From positions 124,001-188,000 of the forward strand of contig NZ_WBMT01000011.1 of NCBI RefSeq assembly GCF_008923185.1: a stretch of DNA of 64,000 bases, in the 5' to 3' direction. The notes below the pieces were generated by a model. That model was given only the letters and a program-made list of their open reading frames with translations. It had not been told where the DNA came from and did no database searches. Position numbers and translations under genes: made by a program. Below, piece by piece: positions 8,337 to 16,149 of this stretch (the stretch's first letter is position 1; each line of letters opens with the position of its first letter). This DNA is from Actinomadura rudentiformis (lineage in GTDB: Bacteria; Actinomycetota; Actinomycetes; Streptosporangiales; Streptosporangiaceae).

Positions 8337-8927
8337 TCAGGTCTGGCGGGTCCTGTAGGCGCTGACCTTGTTGCGGTTGCCGCAGCGCTCCATGGAGCAC
8401 CAGCGGCGCTTGCCGGGGCGCGAGGTGTCGACGAACAGCAGGAGGCAGTTGGACGCCGCGCACTCCCGGACGCGGTCACGGTGCGGGCCGGTGAGCAGGT
8501 CGATGGCCTCGTGGGCGGCCGCCCCGAGGATCTGGGTGCCGGTCACGGGGCCCACCCACGTGCGCCGGCCGGTGGCGGGGTCGATGCGCGGCCGGGGAAC
8601 GGGACCGGCGGCATCGTTGATCGTTTCGAGGGCGCCCGCCGGGAGGTCCCGGTCGTGGGCGAGAGCCAGCGCGACGCTCAGCATCGTGTCGCGGAACGCC
8701 TTGACGGCGCGCAACTCGGCGGGGCGGACCCGCAGGTCGTCGAGGGGGGCGATGGCGGCCAAGCGGGAGTCCTGGAGCCAGTCGGCCAGGTCGTCAGGCG
8801 TGTGCAGGATCTCCCAGTACGCGTACTTGCCGGGGCCGCCGGTCAGCAGGAGTTCGAGGCAGAAGGCGCCCGGGTCGAAGGTGAAGCTCTGCCCGTCGCG
8901 GCCCGTCAGCACCCTCGTCATCGTCAC
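8337..8927 (-). CDS. CGNR zinc-finger / ABATE-domain regulator
   Basis: 196 aa from GTG 8927 (an ATG two codons later is equally possible). The N-terminal ~130 residues form the helical ABATE (putative stress-induced regulatory) domain. The C-terminus carries the CGNR zinc finger: ECAASNC, then RRWCSMERCGNRNK, which supplies four Cys ligands and the name-giving CGNR. These proteins are presumed DNA-binding regulators; targets are unknown. It is upstream of, and co-oriented with, the uronate-dehydrogenase-like gene (13-bp gap), so the two are probably one transcript. Confidence 0.88.
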   Translation of the reverse strand: MTMTRVLTGRDGQSFTFDPGAFCLELLLTGGPGKYAYWEILHTPDDLADWLQDSRLAAIAPLDDLRVRPAELRAVKAFRDTMLSVALALAHDRDLPAGALETINDAAGPVPRPRIDPATGRRTWVGPVTGTQILGAAAHEAIDLLTGPHRDRVRECAASNCLLLFVDTSRPGKRRWCSMERCGNRNKVSAYRTRQT

Positions 8928-9002
8928 GTAACCACACTATCCGGTGTCGCCCGTACCGGGCTCAGCGTGACTTCGGCCGACGGGACGCCTCCTCACCGGC
9001 CC

Positions 9003-9185
9003 GTGTTGACGATGGTCGTCAACCATCCGATCAACAACGACCAGGCCGACTGGAACGTGCAGGCCCCTCCGGCCGGGTGGGCGGACGACCGGGACCGCTG
9101 GCAGATCGCGCACGCCGTCCGTACCGTCGCGGCGGTGTCGGCGTTCGGCTTCCTGTCCTCAGCCGGCGATCGGATACCCGGGTGA
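9003..9185 (+). pseudogene. C-terminal remnant of a DUF1772 (anthrone oxygenase-like) membrane protein
   Basis: Sixty codons (GTG 9003 to TGA 9183-9185) encode VLTMVVNHPIN, then DWNVQAPPAGWADDRDRW and AHAVRT followed by a short hydrophobic stretch. The N-P-I-N, W-x-x-x-x-P-P-x-x-W and RW-x-x-x-H-x-x-R pattern is the C-terminal signature of DUF1772 proteins, which are normally about 150 aa with four membrane helices. The first helices are absent: upstream codons in this frame encode no hydrophobic segment. It is most simply a deleted gene. The piece 9005-9023 also forms a GTTGACGA/TCGTCAAC dyad. Confidence 0.6.
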
Positions 9186-9233
9186 ACTCCCCGCGACCGG
9201 ACATCCGGGCCGGCGCATTGACATGATGATCGG

Positions 9234-9737
9234 ATGAACAAGCCCACGAGGACCGAACCGCCGCAAACGGGAGACGAGCGGGCGACGCTGACCGGATTCC
9301 TGCAATGGCAGCGCGAGACGTTCGCCTGGAAGTGCGCGGGCCTGACGACCGAGCAGCTGCGTGAACGGAACGTCCCGCCGTCGAAGCTCTCCCTGCTCGG
9401 GCTTGTCAGGCACATGGCCGAGGTCGAACGGGGCTGGTTCCGGATGGCGCTGCGCGGCGAGGACATCCCGTTCCGCTGGAAACGGGGGCCTGGGGACGAT
9501 TCCGCCTTCGAGGCCCACGACGCCGACCCCGACGAGGCGTTCGCCGCCTGGGAGGAGGAGTGCACGATCGCCCGGAGCATCGTCGACGCCGCCGAATCCC
9601 TCGAGACGGTGACGGAGTTCCGCGGCAACGTCTTCTCGCTGCGCTGGATCCTCATTCACATGATCGAAGAATATGCGCGCCACAACGGGCACGCCGACCT
9701 CATCCGGGAACGCATCGACGGCGCCACCGGCGAATAG
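9234..9737 (+). CDS. DinB/DUF664 family protein
   Basis: 167 aa, a DinB-like four-helix bundle. Three His residues expected to bind a metal can be seen: in LVRHMAEVERGWF near residue 59, in ILIHMIEEYARH near 142, and in HNGHADLIRERIDG, which is the hallmark end of the DUF664 (mycothiol-dependent maleylpyruvate isomerase-like) subgroup. These enzymes are thought to be thiol-S-transferases using mycothiol, in line with an actinobacterial host. The substrate is unknown. It ends at a strong bidirectional terminator shared with parC. Confidence 0.85.
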   Translation: MNKPTRTEPPQTGDERATLTGFLQWQRETFAWKCAGLTTEQLRERNVPPSKLSLLGLVRHMAEVERGWFRMALRGEDIPFRWKRGPGDDSAFEAHDADPDEAFAAWEEECTIARSIVDAAESLETVTEFRGNVFSLRWILIHMIEEYARHNGHADLIRERIDGATGE

Positions 9738-9775
9738 GGGCCCGTCCCACCTCGACAGAGCGGTGGGACGGGCCC
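9738..9775. terminator. Bidirectional hairpin between dinB-like gene and parC
   Basis: GGGCCCGTCCCACC pairs with GGTGGGACGGGCCC: 14 perfect base pairs with a 10-nt loop, lying between two convergent stop codons. No T-run, as is usual in high-GC actinobacteria. Confidence 0.85.
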
Positions 9776-9780
9776 TGGCG

Positions 9781-12291
9781 TCATTCGCCGGCGGGTTCGA
9801 TCTCGACCGGCTCGGCCTCGACGAGCGGGCCCAGCGGGCCGCCCAGGGCGGCGATCGGCTTGCTCAGCTTTTCACCGGAACCGTCGCGGCGGCCCAGCTC
9901 CTCCGGTACCTCTATCGGCTTGCCGGTGGACGAGGCGGCGCGGACCGGGGTCACCCCGGCCCAGGCCATCAGCAGGGTGTCCTCACCCTTCAGGAAACGG
10001 TGCGAGCGCACGCCGCCGGTGGCACGGCCCTTGGCCGGGTATTCGGCGAAGTCGGCCACCTTGATCGCGCCCGTCTGGGTACCGGGCAGCGCCGAGGACG
10101 ACCCGGAGATCGTCACGACCCGGGCGTCCCACTCGGGATCGACGGCGCCGAACCAGAGGACCCGTGCGCCGGACGACAGCTTGATGCCCGCCATGCCGCC
10201 CGCGGCCCGGCCCTGCGGCCGGACGAGCGACGCCTGGAAGTGCAGGAGCTGGGAATCGCTGGCGATGAAGACCAGGTCGGTGTCCTCGGACTCCAGATGC
10301 ACGGCGCCGACGACCTTGTCGCCGTCCTTGAGAGTGATCACCTCGAAGTCGTCGCGGTTGGCGGGATAGTCGGGCACCACCCGTTTGACCACGCCCTGCT
10401 CGGTGCCGAGTGCCAGCCCGGCGCCGACGTCGTCCAGGCTGCCGAGGCCCACCACGGTCTCGCCGGGCTCCAGCACCACGAACTCGCTGAGCGGCGCGCC
10501 GCCGGCCAGCGACGGCGGGTTGGAGGTCGGCGGCAGCGTGGGCAGGTCGAGCACGTCCACCCGGATCATGCGGCCCGCCGACGTCACCGCGCCGATCTCG
10601 CCGCGGGCCGTCGCGGGCACCACCGAGACCAGCACGTCGTGCGGCGACCGCGGGCCCTCGACCGGCAGCGGGTCGGCCGAGTTGGTGCGGGCCAGCAGCC
10701 CGGTCGAGGAGAGCAGCACCAGGCACGGGTCGTCGGCGACCTCCAGCGGCACGGCGGCGGACCGGGTCTGGCCGGACGACTCCAGCAGCACGGTCCGGCG
10801 CGGCGTCGCGAACTCGGCGGCCACGTCGGCCAGCTCGCCCGACACGACGGCGCGCAGCTTGGACTCCGACTCCAGGATCGCGGTCAGCTCGGCGATCTCG
10901 CGCGCCAGCTGCTCCTTCTCCTTCTCCAGCTCCAGCCGGTCGTAGCGGGTGAGGCGGCGCAGCGGGGTGTCGAGGATGTACTGCGCCTGGATCTCCGAGA
11001 GCTCGAAGATCTGCATCAGCCGCTGCTTGGCCTGCGCGGCGTCGTCGCTCTGCCGGATGACCTGGATGACCTCGTCGATGTTGAGGAGGGCGATCAGCAG
11101 GCCGTCCACCAGGTGGAGACGGTCCTCGCGCTTGGTGCGGCGGAACATCGACCGGCGGCGCACCACGTCGATGCGGTGGTCGACGTACACCTGGAGGAGC
11201 TCACGCAGCCCCAGCGTGCGCGGCTGGCCGTCGACCAGCGCCACGTTGTTGATGCCGAAGGTCTCCTCCATCGGCGTGAGCCGGTAGAGCTCCTCCAGCA
11301 CGGCCTCGGGGTGGAAACCGTTCTTGACCTCGATGACCAGGCGGAGCCCGACGTTGCGGTCGGTCAGGTCCTTGAGGTCGGCGATGCCGTTGATCTTTTT
11401 GGCGTTGACCAGTTCCTTGATCTTGGCCTTGACCCGCTCCGGGCCGACCGCGTAGGGCAGCTCGGTGACCACGATGCCCTTGCGGCGCGGCGTGACGCTC
11501 TCGATGTGTGCGGTGGCCCGCGTGCGGAACGTGCCGCGCCCACGCTCGTAGGCGTCACGGATGCCCTCCAGACCGACGATCTTGCCGCCGGTCGGCAGGT
11601 CGGGGCCGGGCACGAAGCGCATGAGGTCGTCGAGCGACGCCTCGGGATTGTCGATCAGATGCCGCGCGGCCGCGATCACCTCGCCGAGGTTGTGCGGCGC
11701 CATGTTGGTCGCCATTCCGACCGCGATGCCCGCCGCCCCGTTGACCAGCAGGTTGGGGAACGCGGCGGGCAGGACCTCCGGCTCGGTCTCCTGGCCGTCG
11801 TAGTTGGGCCGGAAGTCGACGGTGTCCTCGTCTATCGAGGTCACCATGAGCATGGCCGCCCGCGACAGCCGCGCCTCGGTGTAACGCATGGCGGCCGGCA
11901 TGTCGTCGCCGCCGAGCGAGCCGAAGTTGCCGTGCCCGTCGACCAGCGGCATCCGCATCGACCACCACTGGGCCATCCGCACCATCGCGTCGTAGATCGC
12001 GCTGTCGCCGTGCGGGTGCAGCTTGCCCATGACCTCGCCGACGACCCGGGCGCACTTGACATGCCCCCGGTCGGGGCGCAGGCCCATGTCGTTCATCGAG
12101 TAGAGGATGCGGCGCTGCACGGGCTTGAGCCCGTCGCGCGCGTCCGGCAGGGCCCGCTGGTAGATGACCGAGTAGGCGTACTCGAGGAAGCTGCCGCGCA
12201 TCTCCTCGGAGACATCGACATCGATGATGTTCTCTTCGAAGTCCGGCGGCGGTGGAGGGGCTTGGGATCCGCGTCGTGCCATGTGAGACAT
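9781..12291 (-). CDS. parC: DNA topoisomerase IV / gyrase-type subunit A
   Basis: 836 aa, a complete type IIA subunit A. The breakage-reunion domain has catalytic Tyr137 in AMRYTEARLS. The quinolone-determining region HPHGDSAIYDAMVRM keeps Ser97 and Asp101, the residues found in drug-sensitive enzymes. The GyrA/ParC coiled-coil tower (residues about 370-490) is followed by a six-bladed beta-propeller-like C-terminal domain. No gyrB/parE partner is adjacent, and the gene stands alone rather than near an origin, which suits the decatenating ParC rather than GyrA. Two ATGs are possible (codons 1 and 4). Divergent from the flavoenzyme gene with 64 bp between. Confidence 0.88.
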   Translation of the reverse strand: MSHMARRGSQAPPPPPDFEENIIDVDVSEEMRGSFLEYAYSVIYQRALPDARDGLKPVQRRILYSMNDMGLRPDRGHVKCARVVGEVMGKLHPHGDSAIYDAMVRMAQWWSMRMPLVDGHGNFGSLGGDDMPAAMRYTEARLSRAAMLMVTSIDEDTVDFRPNYDGQETEPEVLPAAFPNLLVNGAAGIAVGMATNMAPHNLGEVIAAARHLIDNPEASLDDLMRFVPGPDLPTGGKIVGLEGIRDAYERGRGTFRTRATAHIESVTPRRKGIVVTELPYAVGPERVKAKIKELVNAKKINGIADLKDLTDRNVGLRLVIEVKNGFHPEAVLEELYRLTPMEETFGINNVALVDGQPRTLGLRELLQVYVDHRIDVVRRRSMFRRTKREDRLHLVDGLLIALLNIDEVIQVIRQSDDAAQAKQRLMQIFELSEIQAQYILDTPLRRLTRYDRLELEKEKEQLAREIAELTAILESESKLRAVVSGELADVAAEFATPRRTVLLESSGQTRSAAVPLEVADDPCLVLLSSTGLLARTNSADPLPVEGPRSPHDVLVSVVPATARGEIGAVTSAGRMIRVDVLDLPTLPPTSNPPSLAGGAPLSEFVVLEPGETVVGLGSLDDVGAGLALGTEQGVVKRVVPDYPANRDDFEVITLKDGDKVVGAVHLESEDTDLVFIASDSQLLHFQASLVRPQGRAAGGMAGIKLSSGARVLWFGAVDPEWDARVVTISGSSSALPGTQTGAIKVADFAEYPAKGRATGGVRSHRFLKGEDTLLMAWAGVTPVRAASSTGKPIEVPEELGRRDGSGEKLSKPIAALGGPLGPLVEAEPVEIEPAGE

Positions 12292-12355
12292 TGTTGCCGG
12301 TTCCAGGGACAGTTTTGCACTCAGCCTGTCCGGCGCGCCGTACGGAGGTTCTCGG

Positions 12356-13522
12356 ATGAGCTCATTGGCAGACTTCCAGAACGAGATCTACTTGGCGGGG
12401 CTGGGGGAGGTGCTGCCGGGGTTCCCGACCGACCTGACCAGGCTGGAGGCCCTTGCCGAGCGGCGGCTCTCCGCGCCGGCGTTCGGGTACGTGGCGGGGT
12501 CGGCGGGGAGCGAGGCCACCGCGCGGGCCAACCGGGAGGCCTTCGACCGGTGGCGGATCGTGCCTCGAATGTTGCGTGACGTGGCCCAACGTGACCTGTC
12601 GGTGGAGGTTCTGGGGACGGCGATGCCCGCTCCGGTGCTGCTGGCCCCGATCGGCGTGCAGTCGATCTTCCATCCGGAGGGGGAGCTCGCCGTGGCACGC
12701 GCTGCGGCGTCCACCGGGCTGACGATGGTGCTGAGCACGGCTGCCTCGTACACCATGGAGGAGGTCGCGGAGGCGAACGGGGAGCGCTCGCGCTGGTACC
12801 AGCTCTACTGGCCCAAGGACCGCGAGCTGGCCGCCAGCTTCCTTGAACGGGCGAAGGCGGCCGGTTACACGGCCCTCGTCGTCACACTCGACACGTTCAC
12901 CCTGGCCTGGCGGCCGCGCGACCTCGACCACGCGTACCTGCCGTTCCTGCGCGGCATCGGCGTGGCCAACTACTTCAGCGACCCGGTCTTCCAGAAGGCC
13001 GTCGGCGGTCCCGTCACCGATGCCAACCGGGACATGGCCCTGCTCCACTGGGTCGCCAATTTCGGTGACCCGACGCTGACCTGGAACGATCTGGTGTTCC
13101 TGCGGGAGCACTGGGACGGCCCGATCGCGCTCAAGGGCGTCCAGCACCCCGACGACGCCCGCCAGGCGGTGGACGCGGGCATGGACGGGATCATCGTCTC
13201 CAACCACGGCGGCCGCCAGGTCGACGGGGCCATCGCCTCGCTGGACGCGCTGCCGGGCGTCGTGGAGGCGGTGGGCGACCAGGCGAGCGTGCTGTTCGAC
13301 AGCGGCATCCGCACGGGCTCCGACGTGGCGAAGGCGCTGGCCCTGGGCGCCGAGGCGGTCCTGGTCGCCCGGCCGTACGCCTACGGCCTGGCACTCGGCG
13401 GCGAGGCGGGCGTCCGGCACGTGCTGCGGTGCCTGCAGGCTGAGCTGGAGCTGACCATGACTCTGGCCGGCGTGACGCGGCCGGGGGATCTCGGCCCGGA
13501 CTTCGTGGTCCCCGCTCCATGA
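12356..13522 (+). CDS. FMN-dependent alpha-hydroxy-acid oxidase (lactate 2-monooxygenase-like)
   Basis: 388 aa TIM-barrel flavoprotein. Seen: N-terminal RRLSAPAFGYVAGSAGSE, FMN-site PAPVLLAPIGVQ, STAASYTMEEV, WYQLYWPKDRE, substrate/FMN Lys in IALKGVQHPDDA, the catalytic His284 in SNHGGRQVDG, and the phosphate site FDSGIRTGSDVAKALALGA. It oxidises an L-2-hydroxy acid; the long insert around residues 170-240 (WRPRDLDHAYLPFLRG) is typical of the lactate 2-monooxygenase branch, which yields acetate and CO2. Substrate is inferred. Independent of the lut genes 43 kb away. Confidence 0.85.
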   Translation: MSSLADFQNEIYLAGLGEVLPGFPTDLTRLEALAERRLSAPAFGYVAGSAGSEATARANREAFDRWRIVPRMLRDVAQRDLSVEVLGTAMPAPVLLAPIGVQSIFHPEGELAVARAAASTGLTMVLSTAASYTMEEVAEANGERSRWYQLYWPKDRELAASFLERAKAAGYTALVVTLDTFTLAWRPRDLDHAYLPFLRGIGVANYFSDPVFQKAVGGPVTDANRDMALLHWVANFGDPTLTWNDLVFLREHWDGPIALKGVQHPDDARQAVDAGMDGIIVSNHGGRQVDGAIASLDALPGVVEAVGDQASVLFDSGIRTGSDVAKALALGAEAVLVARPYAYGLALGGEAGVRHVLRCLQAELELTMTLAGVTRPGDLGPDFVVPAP

Positions 13523-13561
13523 CGTTTGTCATGGGCGACCCCCGCTTATGTCATGGGACAT
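13517..13561. promoter_or_regulatory. Pair of CATGAC/GTCATG dyads before an ABC-kinase cluster
   Basis: CCATGAC-GTTT-GTCATGG (13517-13534) overlaps the stop of the flavoenzyme gene; fourteen bases later ATGTC-ATGG-GACAT (13548-13561) repeats the TGTCATGGGxxA core. Two spaced dyads upstream of an ABC ATPase/kinase/regulator cluster suggest tandem sites for its own NarL-type regulator. The first could also work as a short terminator. Confidence 0.45.
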
Positions 13562-13612
13562 TCCTGACGGGCGTGACTGCACGTTCGAGCCCATGATCGG
13601 CAGCATGGGACC

Positions 13613-14263
13613 ATGCGGGCGAACGTGATCGAAGTGCGGGAACTGCAGGTCCGCCTCGGCGAGAGCGAGGCCCTGCGCGGCGTCTCTTTCGCCGTCGCCA
13701 AGGGTGAGATCTACGCGCTGCTCGGCGGTCACGGAGCGGGAAAGACCACGCTTCTGGAGGTCGTCGCGGGCACCCGCCGGCCGACCTCCGGGATCGTGCG
13801 GGTCCGCGGTGCCGACCCGTACTGCGATGCCGTGCGCTCGGGTGCCGTCTGGCGGGACGGCGGGCTCTTCCCCGGCCTGACCGTCGCCGAGGTCGTCGAC
13901 ACCTGGCGGCGCTGGACTCTCGATCCGCTGACCCGGGACGAAGCCCTGAGGCTCACGGGACTGGGCGCGCAGGCGGACGTTCCGTTCGAGCGGCTGGGCA
14001 CTGGGGAACGGCGGCTGCTCGACCTGGCGCTCGCCCTGGTGGGCCAGTCCGACGTGGTGTTCCTGGACGAGCCCACTGCGGGGCTCGGCGAGCACGATGT
14101 TCGCCGGATCTGGTCGGTGCTGCGCTTCCTGGCGGCGAACGGGGTCACGGTGCTGCTGGCCACACGTGACGTGGACGAGGCCTGCCGCGCGGACCGCATC
14201 GGGGTCATGGACAAGGGCCGCCTCCCCGCCGGCCAGAGCTCCGCGCGAGTACGCGCCGCGTAG
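13613..14263 (+). CDS. ABC-transporter ATPase, no permease nearby
   Basis: 216 aa, one nucleotide-binding domain, short for an ABC-2 exporter ATPase (about 300). Walker A reads GGHGAGKTT (His where Asn is usual), Q-loop region is degenerate (VWRDGGLFPGLTV), the signature is weak (LGTGERRLLDLAL instead of LSGGQ), Walker B is VVFLDEPTAGL, and the switch His region is ATRDVDEA (no His). It should power a drug or lipid exporter, but the permease gene normally next to it is missing. The altered motifs suggest either a regulatory ATPase or one losing function. Followed by a kinase/regulator pair. Confidence 0.75.
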   Translation: MRANVIEVRELQVRLGESEALRGVSFAVAKGEIYALLGGHGAGKTTLLEVVAGTRRPTSGIVRVRGADPYCDAVRSGAVWRDGGLFPGLTVAEVVDTWRRWTLDPLTRDEALRLTGLGAQADVPFERLGTGERRLLDLALALVGQSDVVFLDEPTAGLGEHDVRRIWSVLRFLAANGVTVLLATRDVDEACRADRIGVMDKGRLPAGQSSARVRAA

Positions 14264-14357
14264 GAGAGAGAGGGCTGGCCTGCTCGTCAGGGCTGCCCGC
14301 AGACCGCCATGGCCGGGTCACATACCCTGGAGCCCCTCTGTCCTCTCGGAGACGCAG

Positions 14358-15479
14358 GTGCAACCCAGGATCCCCCGGCCCACGGTGGTCGCCGCGGCCA
14401 TCGTGGCGCTCACGCTGGTGACGCTGGCGGGCCTCCTGGCGCCCGCGCTCTGGTACGAGCTGGTCGAGCGCCGGGACCTGGGGCGCCTCGCGGCCGGCGG
14501 AGCGGGCGTAGCCGCGATCTTCATGCTCTACGCGCGGCTCTTGTGGCTCAACCTGATGCGCCGCACGGCCCCCGTCCACGCTCTCGGCCTGGCCGCGATC
14601 GCCGGGCTCTGCTGGGCGATCCCCGCCGTGCTGGGCGGCGACGCCGGCTGGGGCAACCTGCTGATGGTGCCGGCCGGGCTGATCGCCGTCGTCCTGCCGC
14701 TCCGCCAGGCCGTCCCGGTCACCGCCGTGGGCGCCGTCCTCACCCCGGTGTACGGCCTGCTGCTGGGCCTGCCCGTGCTGAGCGTCCTGTACGAGGCGAT
14801 CGGCTTTCCGATCTCGGCCTTCTCGGGGTACGTGACCGTATGGCTCTTCCACATCGTGCAGGAGCTCAGGGAGGCGCGCGCCGAGCTCGCCCGTTCAGCG
14901 GTGGGGCAGGAACGCCTGCGCTTCGCCCGTGACCTGCACGACGTCCTCGGTCACAGCCTGCAGGCGGTGGCGCTGCGAGCCGAGGTGGCCGAACGGTTCG
15001 TCGACCGGGACCCGCCGCGCGTCCGCAAGGAGCTGACCGAGATCCAGACGATGGCGCGGGACGCGGTCCGGGATGTCCGGGAGGTCGTCCGCGGTTACCG
15101 GACGACGTCGCTGCGCACCGAGCTGGAGGGCATCTCCGCCGTCCTCCAGGCCGCCGGCATCCGCTGCGACCGGCCCGCGATCCCCGATCTGCCCGCCCAC
15201 GTGCACGAACCCCTCGGCTGGGTGGCCCGGGAGGCCGCCACCAACATCCTGCGGCACAGCGGCGCCTCCTGGTGCCGGATCACCCTGGCCGCCGACTCGC
15301 GCGTCCACCTGGAGATCGTCAACGACGGCGCCGGCCGTCGGTCGCACACGCCGGGCACCGGACTGCACGGGCTGGCCGAACGAGTCACCGCGGCAGGCGG
15401 CGAGCTCGCGGCCGGGCCGGACGGCGACGGCATGTTCCGCGTGCGGGCCTCGGTGCCTCTGGAAACGAGAGAGCCATGA
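14358..15479 (+). CDS. NarL-type sensor histidine kinase
   Basis: 373 aa from GTG 14358 (CGGAGA about six bases upstream). Six hydrophobic segments span residues about 9-165. HisKA_3 has the phosphoacceptor in RFARDLHDVLGHS (His194). The HATPase domain has the N-box REAATNILRHS and the G-box GTGLHGLAERV. It is the DesK-like short-loop type. Its ATGA overlap with the regulator gene shows translational coupling. Usual ATPase-permease-kinase-regulator order is here without the permease. Confidence 0.9.
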   Translation: MQPRIPRPTVVAAAIVALTLVTLAGLLAPALWYELVERRDLGRLAAGGAGVAAIFMLYARLLWLNLMRRTAPVHALGLAAIAGLCWAIPAVLGGDAGWGNLLMVPAGLIAVVLPLRQAVPVTAVGAVLTPVYGLLLGLPVLSVLYEAIGFPISAFSGYVTVWLFHIVQELREARAELARSAVGQERLRFARDLHDVLGHSLQAVALRAEVAERFVDRDPPRVRKELTEIQTMARDAVRDVREVVRGYRTTSLRTELEGISAVLQAAGIRCDRPAIPDLPAHVHEPLGWVAREAATNILRHSGASWCRITLAADSRVHLEIVNDGAGRRSHTPGTGLHGLAERVTAAGGELAAGPDGDGMFRVRASVPLETREP

Positions 15480-16081
15480 TCCGGGTCCTGCTCGCCGACG
15501 ACCACGCCCTCATCCGCGAGGCCCTCGTCCTGTTGCTCGAAACCGAGGACGGCATCGAGGTCGTCGCCGACGTGGGCCGCGGCGACGAGGCCGTCGACCT
15601 GGCCCGCAAGCTCGTTCCCGACGTGGCCGTGCTCGACATCGACATGCCGGGGCTGGACGGGCTGGCGGCCGCCGAGCGCCTCGCCCGAGAGCTCCCCGCC
15701 TGCAAGCTGGTCATCGTCACGGCCCACGGCCGCCCCGGCAATCTGCGCCGGGCCATGGGCGCCGGGGTCCGCGGATTCCTCGGCAAGGACGCTCCAGGCG
15801 CACGCCTCGCCCAGGTCATCCGCCAGGTCTTCGACGGCGCCCGGTACATCGATCCGCAGCTCGCCGCCGACGCGCTCGCCGCCGAGGAGTGCCCCCTCAC
15901 CCCGCGCGAACTGGACACGCTCCGCGCCGCCGCCGACGGCGTTCCGATCTCGCGCATCGCACGTTCCCTCGGTCTCTCCGAAGGAACGGTCCGCAATTAT
16001 CTGTCCGCGGCCGTCACCAAGCTGGGTGTGGACAACCGCCATGCGGCGGTACGAGCGGCCCGCGACCTCGGCTGGCTCTGA
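15476..16081 (+). CDS. NarL/DesR-type response regulator
   Basis: 201 aa. Receiver with Asp8-Asp9, phosphoacceptor Asp54 (VAVLDIDMPGLDG) and a Lys in GFLGKDAPG. The LuxR helix-turn-helix starts LTPRELDTLRAAADG and includes LSEGTVRNYLSAAVTKLGV. Paired with the preceding kinase. The dyads at 13517-13561 are its most likely sites. Confidence 0.92.
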   Translation: MIRVLLADDHALIREALVLLLETEDGIEVVADVGRGDEAVDLARKLVPDVAVLDIDMPGLDGLAAAERLARELPACKLVIVTAHGRPGNLRRAMGAGVRGFLGKDAPGARLAQVIRQVFDGARYIDPQLAADALAAEECPLTPRELDTLRAAADGVPISRIARSLGLSEGTVRNYLSAAVTKLGVDNRHAAVRAARDLGWL

Positions 16082-16149
16082 AACATCACCGCAACCCGTC
16101 GCGATCGTTGATCCTTTAGCCTCCTCGCAGGCCCCCCGAAAGGATCTTG

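Noticed and set aside
9673..12579. A 968-codon plus-strand open frame opposite parC.
   Set aside because: It is His/Arg/Gln-rich antisense of a well-conserved topoisomerase gene; long antisense frames are a by-product of GC-rich third positions.
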